From Chara braunii (taxonomy: Eukaryota; Streptophyta; Charophyceae; Charales; Characeae), in contig BFEA01000219.1 in assembly GCA_003427395.1 (NCBI GenBank), positions 1,406,894-1,430,355 on the forward strand: DNA of 23,462 nucleotides, given 5' to 3'. Below the pieces are notes generated by a model. That model saw nothing but the letters and a program-made list of their open reading frames with translations. It did not search any database and was not told the DNA's origin. A program made the translations under genes and the position numbers. Of this stretch, positions 7,679-20,000 are shown piece after piece (within the stretch, counting starts at the first letter, position 1; each line of letters opens with the position of its first letter).

Positions 7679-7879
7679 GACAGACATTCAGAAGCCCAGA
7701 TGGTAACCATGTTTCCGACACTACAAAAACAACAGAACTGGGATCAGACCTGGTTTCCCATAACCAATTGAGAAGATGCCGACNGACATCCAGAAGCCCA
7801 GATGGTAACCATGTTTCCGACACTACAAAAACAACAGAACTGGGATCAGACCTGGTTTCCCATAACCAATTGAGAAGAT
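7679..7879. repeat. Near-identical duplication flanking a single N (scaffold join)
   Basis: 7679-7777 and 7781-7879 align over 99 positions at an offset of 102. There is one real mismatch (T at 7688 against C at 7790), and one position pairs A (7682) with the N at 7784. Two contig ends carrying the same sequence were probably placed side by side with a token one-base gap and not merged. The true genome would then have one copy. The plus-strand frame of 116 codons across it is an artefact of this join. Confidence 0.85.
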
Positions 7880-7952
7880 AAAACAGAGCGGCTGCAGTCC
7901 AATTTCAGGGTGTTTTTCAGCAGAAGGGTTGGCTGTAAGAAAATCCCATTAC

Positions 7953-8030
7953 CTTGACAACAGCTAGATCAGTAAGGTCGTCTGTGCCCTTTACCTCGGC
8001 TTCGTATGTTCTGCCATCCACGAACGTGAC
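7953..8030 (-). CDS. Internal exon of an HtrA/DegP-like serine protease
   Basis: The 26 codons on the minus strand read VTFVDGRTYEAEV, then K, then GTDDLTDLAVVK. In the trypsin-like domain of HtrA/Deg proteases the segment after the catalytic His has the pattern V-x-DGR-x(F/Y)-x-A-x-V-x-G-x-D-x-x-(T/S)D(L/I)A-V-(V/L)K. The Asp of the D(L/I)A block is the catalytic-triad Asp, and here it is present in TDLAVVK. The stretch is bounded by a pyrimidine-rich tract plus CAG upstream (8031-8033) and GTAATG downstream (7947-7952), good acceptor and donor sites, and it is exactly 78 bp. These enzymes degrade misfolded or damaged proteins, in organelles in many eukaryotes. The exons with the catalytic His and Ser were not found in this window. 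Gene or pseudogene status is unknown. Without the upstream splice the frame could start at an ATG near 8090, but that N-terminus does not resemble the family. Confidence 0.62.
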
Positions 8031-8091
8031 CTGCCGTTCAAACGATAAAAAGGAAACAACAAGAACAACCAGGTCAGCAACACGTGACATC

Positions 8092-11000
8092 GCGTAATGT
8101 TGTTCCTTCCTTCCATCTAGAGGTCTTCCTTAGCGAGCGTAAACTGGAGCAGCAAGGTTTCTTTTTTTCCTTTTTTTCTTTATCTCCATTTTTTTCTTTT
8201 TTGTTTCCAGAATGAGAACACCAGAAAGCCACACCTGTAGATAGATGTGTATAAGAGACAGGCGTAATGTTGTTCCTTCCTTCCATCTAGAGGTCTTCCT
8301 TAGCGAGCGTAAACTGGAGCAGCAAGGTTTCTTTTTTTCCTTTTTTTCTTTATCTCCATTTTTTTCTTTTTTGTTTCCAGAATGAGAACACCAGAAAGCC
8401 ACACCTGTAGATAGATGTGTATAAGAGACAGGCGTAATGTTGTTCCTTCCTTCCATCTAGAGGTCTTCCTTAGCGAGCGTAAACTGGAGCAGCAAGGTTT
8501 CTTTTTTTCCTTTTTTTCTTTATCTCCATTTTTTTCTTTTTTGTTTCCAGAATGAGAACACCAGAAAGCCACACCTGTAGATAGATGTGTATAAGAGACA
8601 GGCGTAATGTTGTTCCTTCCTTCCATCTAGAGGTCTTCCTTAGCGAGCGTAAACTGGAGCAGCAAGGTTTCTTTTTTTCCTTTTTTTCTTTATCTCCATT
8701 TTTTTCTTTTTTGTTTCCAGAATGAGAACACCAGAAAGCCACACCTGTAGATAGATGTGTATAAGAGACAGGCGTAATGTTGTTCCTTCCTTCCATCTAG
8801 AGGTCTTCCTTAGCGAGCGTAAACTGGAGCAGCAAGGTTTCTTTTTTTCCTTTTTTTCTTTATCTCCATTTTTTTCTTTTTTGTTTCCAGAATGAGAACA
8901 CCAGAAAGCCACACCTGTAGATAGATGTGTATAAGAGACAGGCGTAATGTTGTTCCTTCCTTCCATCTAGAGGTCTTCCTTAGCGAGCGTAAACTGGAGC
9001 AGCAAGGTTTCTTTTTTTCCTTTTTTTCTTTATCTCCATTTTTTTCTTTTTTGTTTCCAGAATGAGAACACCAGAAAGCCACACCTGTAGATAGATGTGT
9101 ATAAGAGACAGGCGTAATGTTGTTCCTTCCTTCCATCTAGAGGTCTTCCTTAGCGAGCGTAAACTGGAGCAGCAAGGTTTCTTTTTTTCCTTTTTTTCTT
9201 TATCTCCATTTTTTTCTTTTTTGTTTCCAGAATGAGAACACCAGAAAGCCACACCTGTAGATAGATGTGTATAAGAGACAGGCGTAATGTTGTTCCTTCC
9301 TTCCATCTAGAGGTCTTCCTTAGCGAGCGTAAACTGGAGCAGCAAGGTTTCTTTTTTTCCTTTTTTTCTTTATCTCCATTTTTTTCTTTTTTGTTTCCAG
9401 AATGAGAACACCAGAAAGCCACACCTGTAGATAGATGTGTATAAGAGACAGGCGTAATGTTGTTCCTTCCTTCCATCTAGAGGTCTTCCTTAGCGAGCGT
9501 AAACTGGAGCAGCAAGGTTTCTTTTTTTCCTTTTTTTCTTTATCTCCATTTTTTTCTTTTTTGTTTCCAGAATGAGAACACCAGAAAGCCACACCTGTAG
9601 ATAGATGTGTATAAGAGACAGGCGTAATGTTGTTCCTTCCTTCCATCTAGAGGTCTTCCTTAGCGAGCGTAAACTGGAGCAGCAAGGTTTCTTTTTTTCC
9701 TTTTTTTCTTTATCTCCATTTTTTTCTTTTTTGTTTCCAGAATGAGAACACCAGAAAGCCACACCTGTAGATAGATGTGTATAAGAGACAGGCGTAATGT
9801 TGTTCCTTCCTTCCATCTAGAGGTCTTCCTTAGCGAGCGTAAACTGGAGCAGCAAGGTTTCTTTTTTTCCTTTTTTTCTTTATCTCCATTTTTTTCTTTT
9901 TTGTTTCCAGAATGAGAACACCAGAAAGCCACACCTGTAGATAGATGTGTATAAGAGACAGGCGTAATGTTGTTCCTTCCTTCCATCTAGAGGTCTTCCT
10001 TAGCGAGCGTAAACTGGAGCAGCAAGGTTTCTTTTTTTCCTTTTTTTCTTTATCTCCATTTTTTTCTTTTTTGTTTCCAGAATGAGAACACCAGAAAGCC
10101 ACACCTGTAGATAGATGTGTATAAGAGACAGGCGTAATGTTGTTCCTTCCTTCCATCTAGAGGTCTTCCTTAGCGAGCGTAAACTGGAGCAGCAAGGTTT
10201 CTTTTTTTCCTTTTTTTCTTTATCTCCATTTTTTTCTTTTTTGTTTCCAGAATGAGAACACCAGAAAGCCACACCTGTAGATAGATGTGTATAAGAGACA
10301 GGCGTAATGTTGTTCCTTCCTTCCATCTAGAGGTCTTCCTTAGCGAGCGTAAACTGGAGCAGCAAGGTTTCTTTTTTTCCTTTTTTTCTTTATCTCCATT
10401 TTTTTCTTTTTTGTTTCCAGAATGAGAACACCAGAAAGCCACACCTGTAGATAGATGTGTATAAGAGACAGGCGTAATGTTGTTCCTTCCTTCCATCTAG
10501 AGGTCTTCCTTAGCGAGCGTAAACTGGAGCAGCAAGGTTTCTTTTTTTCCTTTTTTTCTTTATCTCCATTTTTTTCTTTTTTGTTTCCAGAATGAGAACA
10601 CCAGAAAGCCACACCTGTAGATAGATGTGTATAAGAGACAGGCGTAATGTTGTTCCTTCCTTCCATCTAGAGGTCTTCCTTAGCGAGCGTAAACTGGAGC
10701 AGCAAGGTTTCTTTTTTTCCTTTTTTTCTTTATCTCCATTTTTTTCTTTTTTGTTTCCAGAATGAGAACACCAGAAAGCCACACCTGTAGATAGATGTGT
10801 ATAAGAGACAGGCGTAATGTTGTTCCTTCCTTCCATCTAGAGGTCTTCCTTAGCGAGCGTAAACTGGAGCAGCAAGGTTTCTTTTTTTCCTTTTTTTCTT
10901 TATCTCCATTTTTTTCTTTTTTGTTTCCAGAATGAGAACACCAGAAAGCCACACCTGTAGATAGATGTGTATAAGAGACAGGCGTAATGTTGTTCCTTCC

Positions 11001-14000
11001 TTCCATCTAGAGGTCTTCCTTAGCGAGCGTAAACTGGAGCAGCAAGGTTTCTTTTTTTCCTTTTTTTCTTTATCTCCATTTTTTTCTTTTTTGTTTCCAG
11101 AATGAGAACACCAGAAAGCCACACCTGTAGATAGATGTGTATAAGAGACAGGCGTAATGTTGTTCCTTCCTTCCATCTAGAGGTCTTCCTTAGCGAGCGT
11201 AAACTGGAGCAGCAAGGTTTCTTTTTTTCCTTTTTTTCTTTATCTCCATTTTTTTCTTTTTTGTTTCCAGAATGAGAACACCAGAAAGCCACACCTGTAG
11301 ATAGATGTGTATAAGAGACAGGCGTAATGTTGTTCCTTCCTTCCATCTAGAGGTCTTCCTTAGCGAGCGTAAACTGGAGCAGCAAGGTTTCTTTTTTTCC
11401 TTTTTTTCTTTATCTCCATTTTTTTCTTTTTTGTTTCCAGAATGAGAACACCAGAAAGCCACACCTGTAGATAGATGTGTATAAGAGACAGGCGTAATGT
11501 TGTTCCTTCCTTCCATCTAGAGGTCTTCCTTAGCGAGCGTAAACTGGAGCAGCAAGGTTTCTTTTTTTCCTTTTTTTCTTTATCTCCATTTTTTTCTTTT
11601 TTGTTTCCAGAATGAGAACACCAGAAAGCCACACCTGTAGATAGATGTGTATAAGAGACAGGCGTAATGTTGTTCCTTCCTTCCATCTAGAGGTCTTCCT
11701 TAGCGAGCGTAAACTGGAGCAGCAAGGTTTCTTTTTTTCCTTTTTTTCTTTATCTCCATTTTTTTCTTTTTTGTTTCCAGAATGAGAACACCAGAAAGCC
11801 ACACCTGTAGATAGATGTGTATAAGAGACAGGCGTAATGTTGTTCCTTCCTTCCATCTAGAGGTCTTCCTTAGCGAGCGTAAACTGGAGCAGCAAGGTTT
11901 CTTTTTTTCCTTTTTTTCTTTATCTCCATTTTTTTCTTTTTTGTTTCCAGAATGAGAACACCAGAAAGCCACACCTGTAGATAGATGTGTATAAGAGACA
12001 GGCGTAATGTTGTTCCTTCCTTCCATCTAGAGGTCTTCCTTAGCGAGCGTAAACTGGAGCAGCAAGGTTTCTTTTTTTCCTTTTTTTCTTTATCTCCATT
12101 TTTTTCTTTTTTGTTTCCAGAATGAGAACACCAGAAAGCCACACCTGTAGATAGATGTGTATAAGAGACAGGCGTAATGTTGTTCCTTCCTTCCATCTAG
12201 AGGTCTTCCTTAGCGAGCGTAAACTGGAGCAGCAAGGTTTCTTTTTTTCCTTTTTTTCTTTATCTCCATTTTTTTCTTTTTTGTTTCCAGAATGAGAACA
12301 CCAGAAAGCCACACCTGTAGATAGATGTGTATAAGAGACAGGCGTAATGTTGTTCCTTCCTTCCATCTAGAGGTCTTCCTTAGCGAGCGTAAACTGGAGC
12401 AGCAAGGTTTCTTTTTTTCCTTTTTTTCTTTATCTCCATTTTTTTCTTTTTTGTTTCCAGAATGAGAACACCAGAAAGCCACACCTGTAGATAGATGTGT
12501 ATAAGAGACAGGCGTAATGTTGTTCCTTCCTTCCATCTAGAGGTCTTCCTTAGCGAGCGTAAACTGGAGCAGCAAGGTTTCTTTTTTTCCTTTTTTTCTT
12601 TATCTCCATTTTTTTCTTTTTTGTTTCCAGAATGAGAACACCAGAAAGCCACACCTGTAGATAGATGTGTATAAGAGACAGGCGTAATGTTGTTCCTTCC
12701 TTCCATCTAGAGGTCTTCCTTAGCGAGCGTAAACTGGAGCAGCAAGGTTTCTTTTTTTCCTTTTTTTCTTTATCTCCATTTTTTTCTTTTTTGTTTCCAG
12801 AATGAGAACACCAGAAAGCCACACCTGTAGATAGATGTGTATAAGAGACAGGCGTAATGTTGTTCCTTCCTTCCATCTAGAGGTCTTCCTTAGCGAGCGT
12901 AAACTGGAGCAGCAAGGTTTCTTTTTTTCCTTTTTTTCTTTATCTCCATTTTTTTCTTTTTTGTTTCCAGAATGAGAACACCAGAAAGCCACACCTGTAG
13001 ATAGATGTGTATAAGAGACAGGCGTAATGTTGTTCCTTCCTTCCATCTAGAGGTCTTCCTTAGCGAGCGTAAACTGGAGCAGCAAGGTTTCTTTTTTTCC
13101 TTTTTTTCTTTATCTCCATTTTTTTCTTTTTTGTTTCCAGAATGAGAACACCAGAAAGCCACACCTGTAGATAGATGTGTATAAGAGACAGGCGTAATGT
13201 TGTTCCTTCCTTCCATCTAGAGGTCTTCCTTAGCGAGCGTAAACTGGAGCAGCAAGGTTTCTTTTTTTCCTTTTTTTCTTTATCTCCATTTTTTTCTTTT
13301 TTGTTTCCAGAATGAGAACACCAGAAAGCCACACCTGTAGATAGATGTGTATAAGAGACAGGCGTAATGTTGTTCCTTCCTTCCATCTAGAGGTCTTCCT
13401 TAGCGAGCGTAAACTGGAGCAGCAAGGTTTCTTTTTTTCCTTTTTTTCTTTATCTCCATTTTTTTCTTTTTTGTTTCCAGAATGAGAACACCAGAAAGCC
13501 ACACCTGTAGATAGATGTGTATAAGAGACAGGCGTAATGTTGTTCCTTCCTTCCATCTAGAGGTCTTCCTTAGCGAGCGTAAACTGGAGCAGCAAGGTTT
13601 CTTTTTTTCCTTTTTTTCTTTATCTCCATTTTTTTCTTTTTTGTTTCCAGAATGAGAACACCAGAAAGCCACACCTGTAGATAGATGTGTATAAGAGACA
13701 GGCGTAATGTTGTTCCTTCCTTCCATCTAGAGGTCTTCCTTAGCGAGCGTAAACTGGAGCAGCAAGGTTTCTTTTTTTCCTTTTTTTCTTTATCTCCATT
13801 TTTTTCTTTTTTGTTTCCAGAATGAGAACACCAGAAAGCCACACCTGTAGATAGATGTGTATAAGAGACAGGCGTAATGTTGTTCCTTCCTTCCATCTAG
13901 AGGTCTTCCTTAGCGAGCGTAAACTGGAGCAGCAAGGTTTCTTTTTTTCCTTTTTTTCTTTATCTCCATTTTTTTCTTTTTTGTTTCCAGAATGAGAACA

Positions 14001-17000
14001 CCAGAAAGCCACACCTGTAGATAGATGTGTATAAGAGACAGGCGTAATGTTGTTCCTTCCTTCCATCTAGAGGTCTTCCTTAGCGAGCGTAAACTGGAGC
14101 AGCAAGGTTTCTTTTTTTCCTTTTTTTCTTTATCTCCATTTTTTTCTTTTTTGTTTCCAGAATGAGAACACCAGAAAGCCACACCTGTAGATAGATGTGT
14201 ATAAGAGACAGGCGTAATGTTGTTCCTTCCTTCCATCTAGAGGTCTTCCTTAGCGAGCGTAAACTGGAGCAGCAAGGTTTCTTTTTTTCCTTTTTTTCTT
14301 TATCTCCATTTTTTTCTTTTTTGTTTCCAGAATGAGAACACCAGAAAGCCACACCTGTAGATAGATGTGTATAAGAGACAGGCGTAATGTTGTTCCTTCC
14401 TTCCATCTAGAGGTCTTCCTTAGCGAGCGTAAACTGGAGCAGCAAGGTTTCTTTTTTTCCTTTTTTTCTTTATCTCCATTTTTTTCTTTTTTGTTTCCAG
14501 AATGAGAACACCAGAAAGCCACACCTGTAGATAGATGTGTATAAGAGACAGGCGTAATGTTGTTCCTTCCTTCCATCTAGAGGTCTTCCTTAGCGAGCGT
14601 AAACTGGAGCAGCAAGGTTTCTTTTTTTCCTTTTTTTCTTTATCTCCATTTTTTTCTTTTTTGTTTCCAGAATGAGAACACCAGAAAGCCACACCTGTAG
14701 ATAGATGTGTATAAGAGACAGGCGTAATGTTGTTCCTTCCTTCCATCTAGAGGTCTTCCTTAGCGAGCGTAAACTGGAGCAGCAAGGTTTCTTTTTTTCC
14801 TTTTTTTCTTTATCTCCATTTTTTTCTTTTTTGTTTCCAGAATGAGAACACCAGAAAGCCACACCTGTAGATAGATGTGTATAAGAGACAGGCGTAATGT
14901 TGTTCCTTCCTTCCATCTAGAGGTCTTCCTTAGCGAGCGTAAACTGGAGCAGCAAGGTTTCTTTTTTTCCTTTTTTTCTTTATCTCCATTTTTTTCTTTT
15001 TTGTTTCCAGAATGAGAACACCAGAAAGCCACACCTGTAGATAGATGTGTATAAGAGACAGGCGTAATGTTGTTCCTTCCTTCCATCTAGAGGTCTTCCT
15101 TAGCGAGCGTAAACTGGAGCAGCAAGGTTTCTTTTTTTCCTTTTTTTCTTTATCTCCATTTTTTTCTTTTTTGTTTCCAGAATGAGAACACCAGAAAGCC
15201 ACACCTGTAGATAGATGTGTATAAGAGACAGGCGTAATGTTGTTCCTTCCTTCCATCTAGAGGTCTTCCTTAGCGAGCGTAAACTGGAGCAGCAAGGTTT
15301 CTTTTTTTCCTTTTTTTCTTTATCTCCATTTTTTTCTTTTTTGTTTCCAGAATGAGAACACCAGAAAGCCACACCTGTAGATAGATGTGTATAAGAGACA
15401 GGCGTAATGTTGTTCCTTCCTTCCATCTAGAGGTCTTCCTTAGCGAGCGTAAACTGGAGCAGCAAGGTTTCTTTTTTTCCTTTTTTTCTTTATCTCCATT
15501 TTTTTCTTTTTTGTTTCCAGAATGAGAACACCAGAAAGCCACACCTGTAGATAGATGTGTATAAGAGACAGGCGTAATGTTGTTCCTTCCTTCCATCTAG
15601 AGGTCTTCCTTAGCGAGCGTAAACTGGAGCAGCAAGGTTTCTTTTTTTCCTTTTTTTCTTTATCTCCATTTTTTTCTTTTTTGTTTCCAGAATGAGAACA
15701 CCAGAAAGCCACACCTGTAGATAGATGTGTATAAGAGACAGGCGTAATGTTGTTCCTTCCTTCCATCTAGAGGTCTTCCTTAGCGAGCGTAAACTGGAGC
15801 AGCAAGGTTTCTTTTTTTCCTTTTTTTCTTTATCTCCATTTTTTTCTTTTTTGTTTCCAGAATGAGAACACCAGAAAGCCACACCTGTAGATAGATGTGT
15901 ATAAGAGACAGGCGTAATGTTGTTCCTTCCTTCCATCTAGAGGTCTTCCTTAGCGAGCGTAAACTGGAGCAGCAAGGTTTCTTTTTTTCCTTTTTTTCTT
16001 TATCTCCATTTTTTTCTTTTTTGTTTCCAGAATGAGAACACCAGAAAGCCACACCTGTAGATAGATGTGTATAAGAGACAGGCGTAATGTTGTTCCTTCC
16101 TTCCATCTAGAGGTCTTCCTTAGCGAGCGTAAACTGGAGCAGCAAGGTTTCTTTTTTTCCTTTTTTTCTTTATCTCCATTTTTTTCTTTTTTGTTTCCAG
16201 AATGAGAACACCAGAAAGCCACACCTGTAGATAGATGTGTATAAGAGACAGGCGTAATGTTGTTCCTTCCTTCCATCTAGAGGTCTTCCTTAGCGAGCGT
16301 AAACTGGAGCAGCAAGGTTTCTTTTTTTCCTTTTTTTCTTTATCTCCATTTTTTTCTTTTTTGTTTCCAGAATGAGAACACCAGAAAGCCACACCTGTAG
16401 ATAGATGTGTATAAGAGACAGGCGTAATGTTGTTCCTTCCTTCCATCTAGAGGTCTTCCTTAGCGAGCGTAAACTGGAGCAGCAAGGTTTCTTTTTTTCC
16501 TTTTTTTCTTTATCTCCATTTTTTTCTTTTTTGTTTCCAGAATGAGAACACCAGAAAGCCACACCTGTAGATAGATGTGTATAAGAGACAGGCGTAATGT
16601 TGTTCCTTCCTTCCATCTAGAGGTCTTCCTTAGCGAGCGTAAACTGGAGCAGCAAGGTTTCTTTTTTTCCTTTTTTTCTTTATCTCCATTTTTTTCTTTT
16701 TTGTTTCCAGAATGAGAACACCAGAAAGCCACACCTGTAGATAGATGTGTATAAGAGACAGGCGTAATGTTGTTCCTTCCTTCCATCTAGAGGTCTTCCT
16801 TAGCGAGCGTAAACTGGAGCAGCAAGGTTTCTTTTTTTCCTTTTTTTCTTTATCTCCATTTTTTTCTTTTTTGTTTCCAGAATGAGAACACCAGAAAGCC
16901 ACACCTGTAGATAGATGTGTATAAGAGACAGGCGTAATGTTGTTCCTTCCTTCCATCTAGAGGTCTTCCTTAGCGAGCGTAAACTGGAGCAGCAAGGTTT

Positions 17001-20000
17001 CTTTTTTTCCTTTTTTTCTTTATCTCCATTTTTTTCTTTTTTGTTTCCAGAATGAGAACACCAGAAAGCCACACCTGTAGATAGATGTGTATAAGAGACA
17101 GGCGTAATGTTGTTCCTTCCTTCCATCTAGAGGTCTTCCTTAGCGAGCGTAAACTGGAGCAGCAAGGTTTCTTTTTTTCCTTTTTTTCTTTATCTCCATT
17201 TTTTTCTTTTTTGTTTCCAGAATGAGAACACCAGAAAGCCACACCTGTAGATAGATGTGTATAAGAGACAGGCGTAATGTTGTTCCTTCCTTCCATCTAG
17301 AGGTCTTCCTTAGCGAGCGTAAACTGGAGCAGCAAGGTTTCTTTTTTTCCTTTTTTTCTTTATCTCCATTTTTTTCTTTTTTGTTTCCAGAATGAGAACA
17401 CCAGAAAGCCACACCTGTAGATAGATGTGTATAAGAGACAGGCGTAATGTTGTTCCTTCCTTCCATCTAGAGGTCTTCCTTAGCGAGCGTAAACTGGAGC
17501 AGCAAGGTTTCTTTTTTTCCTTTTTTTCTTTATCTCCATTTTTTTCTTTTTTGTTTCCAGAATGAGAACACCAGAAAGCCACACCTGTAGATAGATGTGT
17601 ATAAGAGACAGGCGTAATGTTGTTCCTTCCTTCCATCTAGAGGTCTTCCTTAGCGAGCGTAAACTGGAGCAGCAAGGTTTCTTTTTTTCCTTTTTTTCTT
17701 TATCTCCATTTTTTTCTTTTTTGTTTCCAGAATGAGAACACCAGAAAGCCACACCTGTAGATAGATGTGTATAAGAGACAGGCGTAATGTTGTTCCTTCC
17801 TTCCATCTAGAGGTCTTCCTTAGCGAGCGTAAACTGGAGCAGCAAGGTTTCTTTTTTTCCTTTTTTTCTTTATCTCCATTTTTTTCTTTTTTGTTTCCAG
17901 AATGAGAACACCAGAAAGCCACACCTGTAGATAGATGTGTATAAGAGACAGGCGTAATGTTGTTCCTTCCTTCCATCTAGAGGTCTTCCTTAGCGAGCGT
18001 AAACTGGAGCAGCAAGGTTTCTTTTTTTCCTTTTTTTCTTTATCTCCATTTTTTTCTTTTTTGTTTCCAGAATGAGAACACCAGAAAGCCACACCTGTAG
18101 ATAGATGTGTATAAGAGACAGGCGTAATGTTGTTCCTTCCTTCCATCTAGAGGTCTTCCTTAGCGAGCGTAAACTGGAGCAGCAAGGTTTCTTTTTTTCC
18201 TTTTTTTCTTTATCTCCATTTTTTTCTTTTTTGTTTCCAGAATGAGAACACCAGAAAGCCACACCTGTAGATAGATGTGTATAAGAGACAGGCGTAATGT
18301 TGTTCCTTCCTTCCATCTAGAGGTCTTCCTTAGCGAGCGTAAACTGGAGCAGCAAGGTTTCTTTTTTTCCTTTTTTTCTTTATCTCCATTTTTTTCTTTT
18401 TTGTTTCCAGAATGAGAACACCAGAAAGCCACACCTGTAGATAGATGTGTATAAGAGACAGGCGTAATGTTGTTCCTTCCTTCCATCTAGAGGTCTTCCT
18501 TAGCGAGCGTAAACTGGAGCAGCAAGGTTTCTTTTTTTCCTTTTTTTCTTTATCTCCATTTTTTTCTTTTTTGTTTCCAGAATGAGAACACCAGAAAGCC
18601 ACACCTGTAGATAGATGTGTATAAGAGACAGGCGTAATGTTGTTCCTTCCTTCCATCTAGAGGTCTTCCTTAGCGAGCGTAAACTGGAGCAGCAAGGTTT
18701 CTTTTTTTCCTTTTTTTCTTTATCTCCATTTTTTTCTTTTTTGTTTCCAGAATGAGAACACCAGAAAGCCACACCTGTAGATAGATGTGTATAAGAGACA
18801 GGCGTAATGTTGTTCCTTCCTTCCATCTAGAGGTCTTCCTTAGCGAGCGTAAACTGGAGCAGCAAGGTTTCTTTTTTTCCTTTTTTTCTTTATCTCCATT
18901 TTTTTCTTTTTTGTTTCCAGAATGAGAACACCAGAAAGCCACACCTGTAGATAGATGTGTATAAGAGACAGGCGTAATGTTGTTCCTTCCTTCCATCTAG
19001 AGGTCTTCCTTAGCGAGCGTAAACTGGAGCAGCAAGGTTTCTTTTTTTCCTTTTTTTCTTTATCTCCATTTTTTTCTTTTTTGTTTCCAGAATGAGAACA
19101 CCAGAAAGCCACACCTGTAGATAGATGTGTATAAGAGACAGGCGTAATGTTGTTCCTTCCTTCCATCTAGAGGTCTTCCTTAGCGAGCGTAAACTGGAGC
19201 AGCAAGGTTTCTTTTTTTCCTTTTTTTCTTTATCTCCATTTTTTTCTTTTTTGTTTCCAGAATGAGAACACCAGAAAGCCACACCTGTAGATAGATGTGT
19301 ATAAGAGACAGGCGTAATGTTGTTCCTTCCTTCCATCTAGAGGTCTTCCTTAGCGAGCGTAAACTGGAGCAGCAAGGTTTCTTTTTTTCCTTTTTTTCTT
19401 TATCTCCATTTTTTTCTTTTTTGTTTCCAGAATGAGAACACCAGAAAGCCACACCTGTAGATAGATGTGTATAAGAGACAGGCGTAATGTTGTTCCTTCC
19501 TTCCATCTAGAGGTCTTCCTTAGCGAGCGTAAACTGGAGCAGCAAGGTTTCTTTTTTTCCTTTTTTTCTTTATCTCCATTTTTTTCTTTTTTGTTTCCAG
19601 AATGAGAACACCAGAAAGCCACACCTGTAGATAGATGTGTATAAGAGACAGGCGTAATGTTGTTCCTTCCTTCCATCTAGAGGTCTTCCTTAGCGAGCGT
19701 AAACTGGAGCAGCAAGGTTTCTTTTTTTCCTTTTTTTCTTTATCTCCATTTTTTTCTTTTTTGTTTCCAGAATGAGAACACCAGAAAGCCACACCTGTAG
19801 ATAGATGTGTATAAGAGACAGGCGTAATGTTGTTCCTTCCTTCCATCTAGAGGTCTTCCTTAGCGAGCGTAAACTGGAGCAGCAAGGTTTCTTTTTTTCC
19901 TTTTTTTCTTTATCTCCATTTTTTTCTTTTTTGTTTCCAGAATGAGAACACCAGAAAGCCACACCTGTAGATAGATGTGTATAAGAGACAGGCGTAATGT

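Noticed and set aside
7531-7881. 116-aa plus-strand frame
   Set aside because: It crosses the N at 7784 and is made of the two copies of the scaffold-join duplication.
8149-8210. Plus-strand polypyrimidine tract ending in TTTCCAG as a splice acceptor
   Set aside because: It looks like an acceptor, but the only recognisable exon nearby is on the minus strand and no plus-strand coding sequence follows.
8243-8261. Real Tn5/IS50 insertion or transposon
   Set aside because: The sequence is the engineered mosaic end and not a natural end. There is no transposase and no target duplication, and it occurs 81 times in direct orientation.
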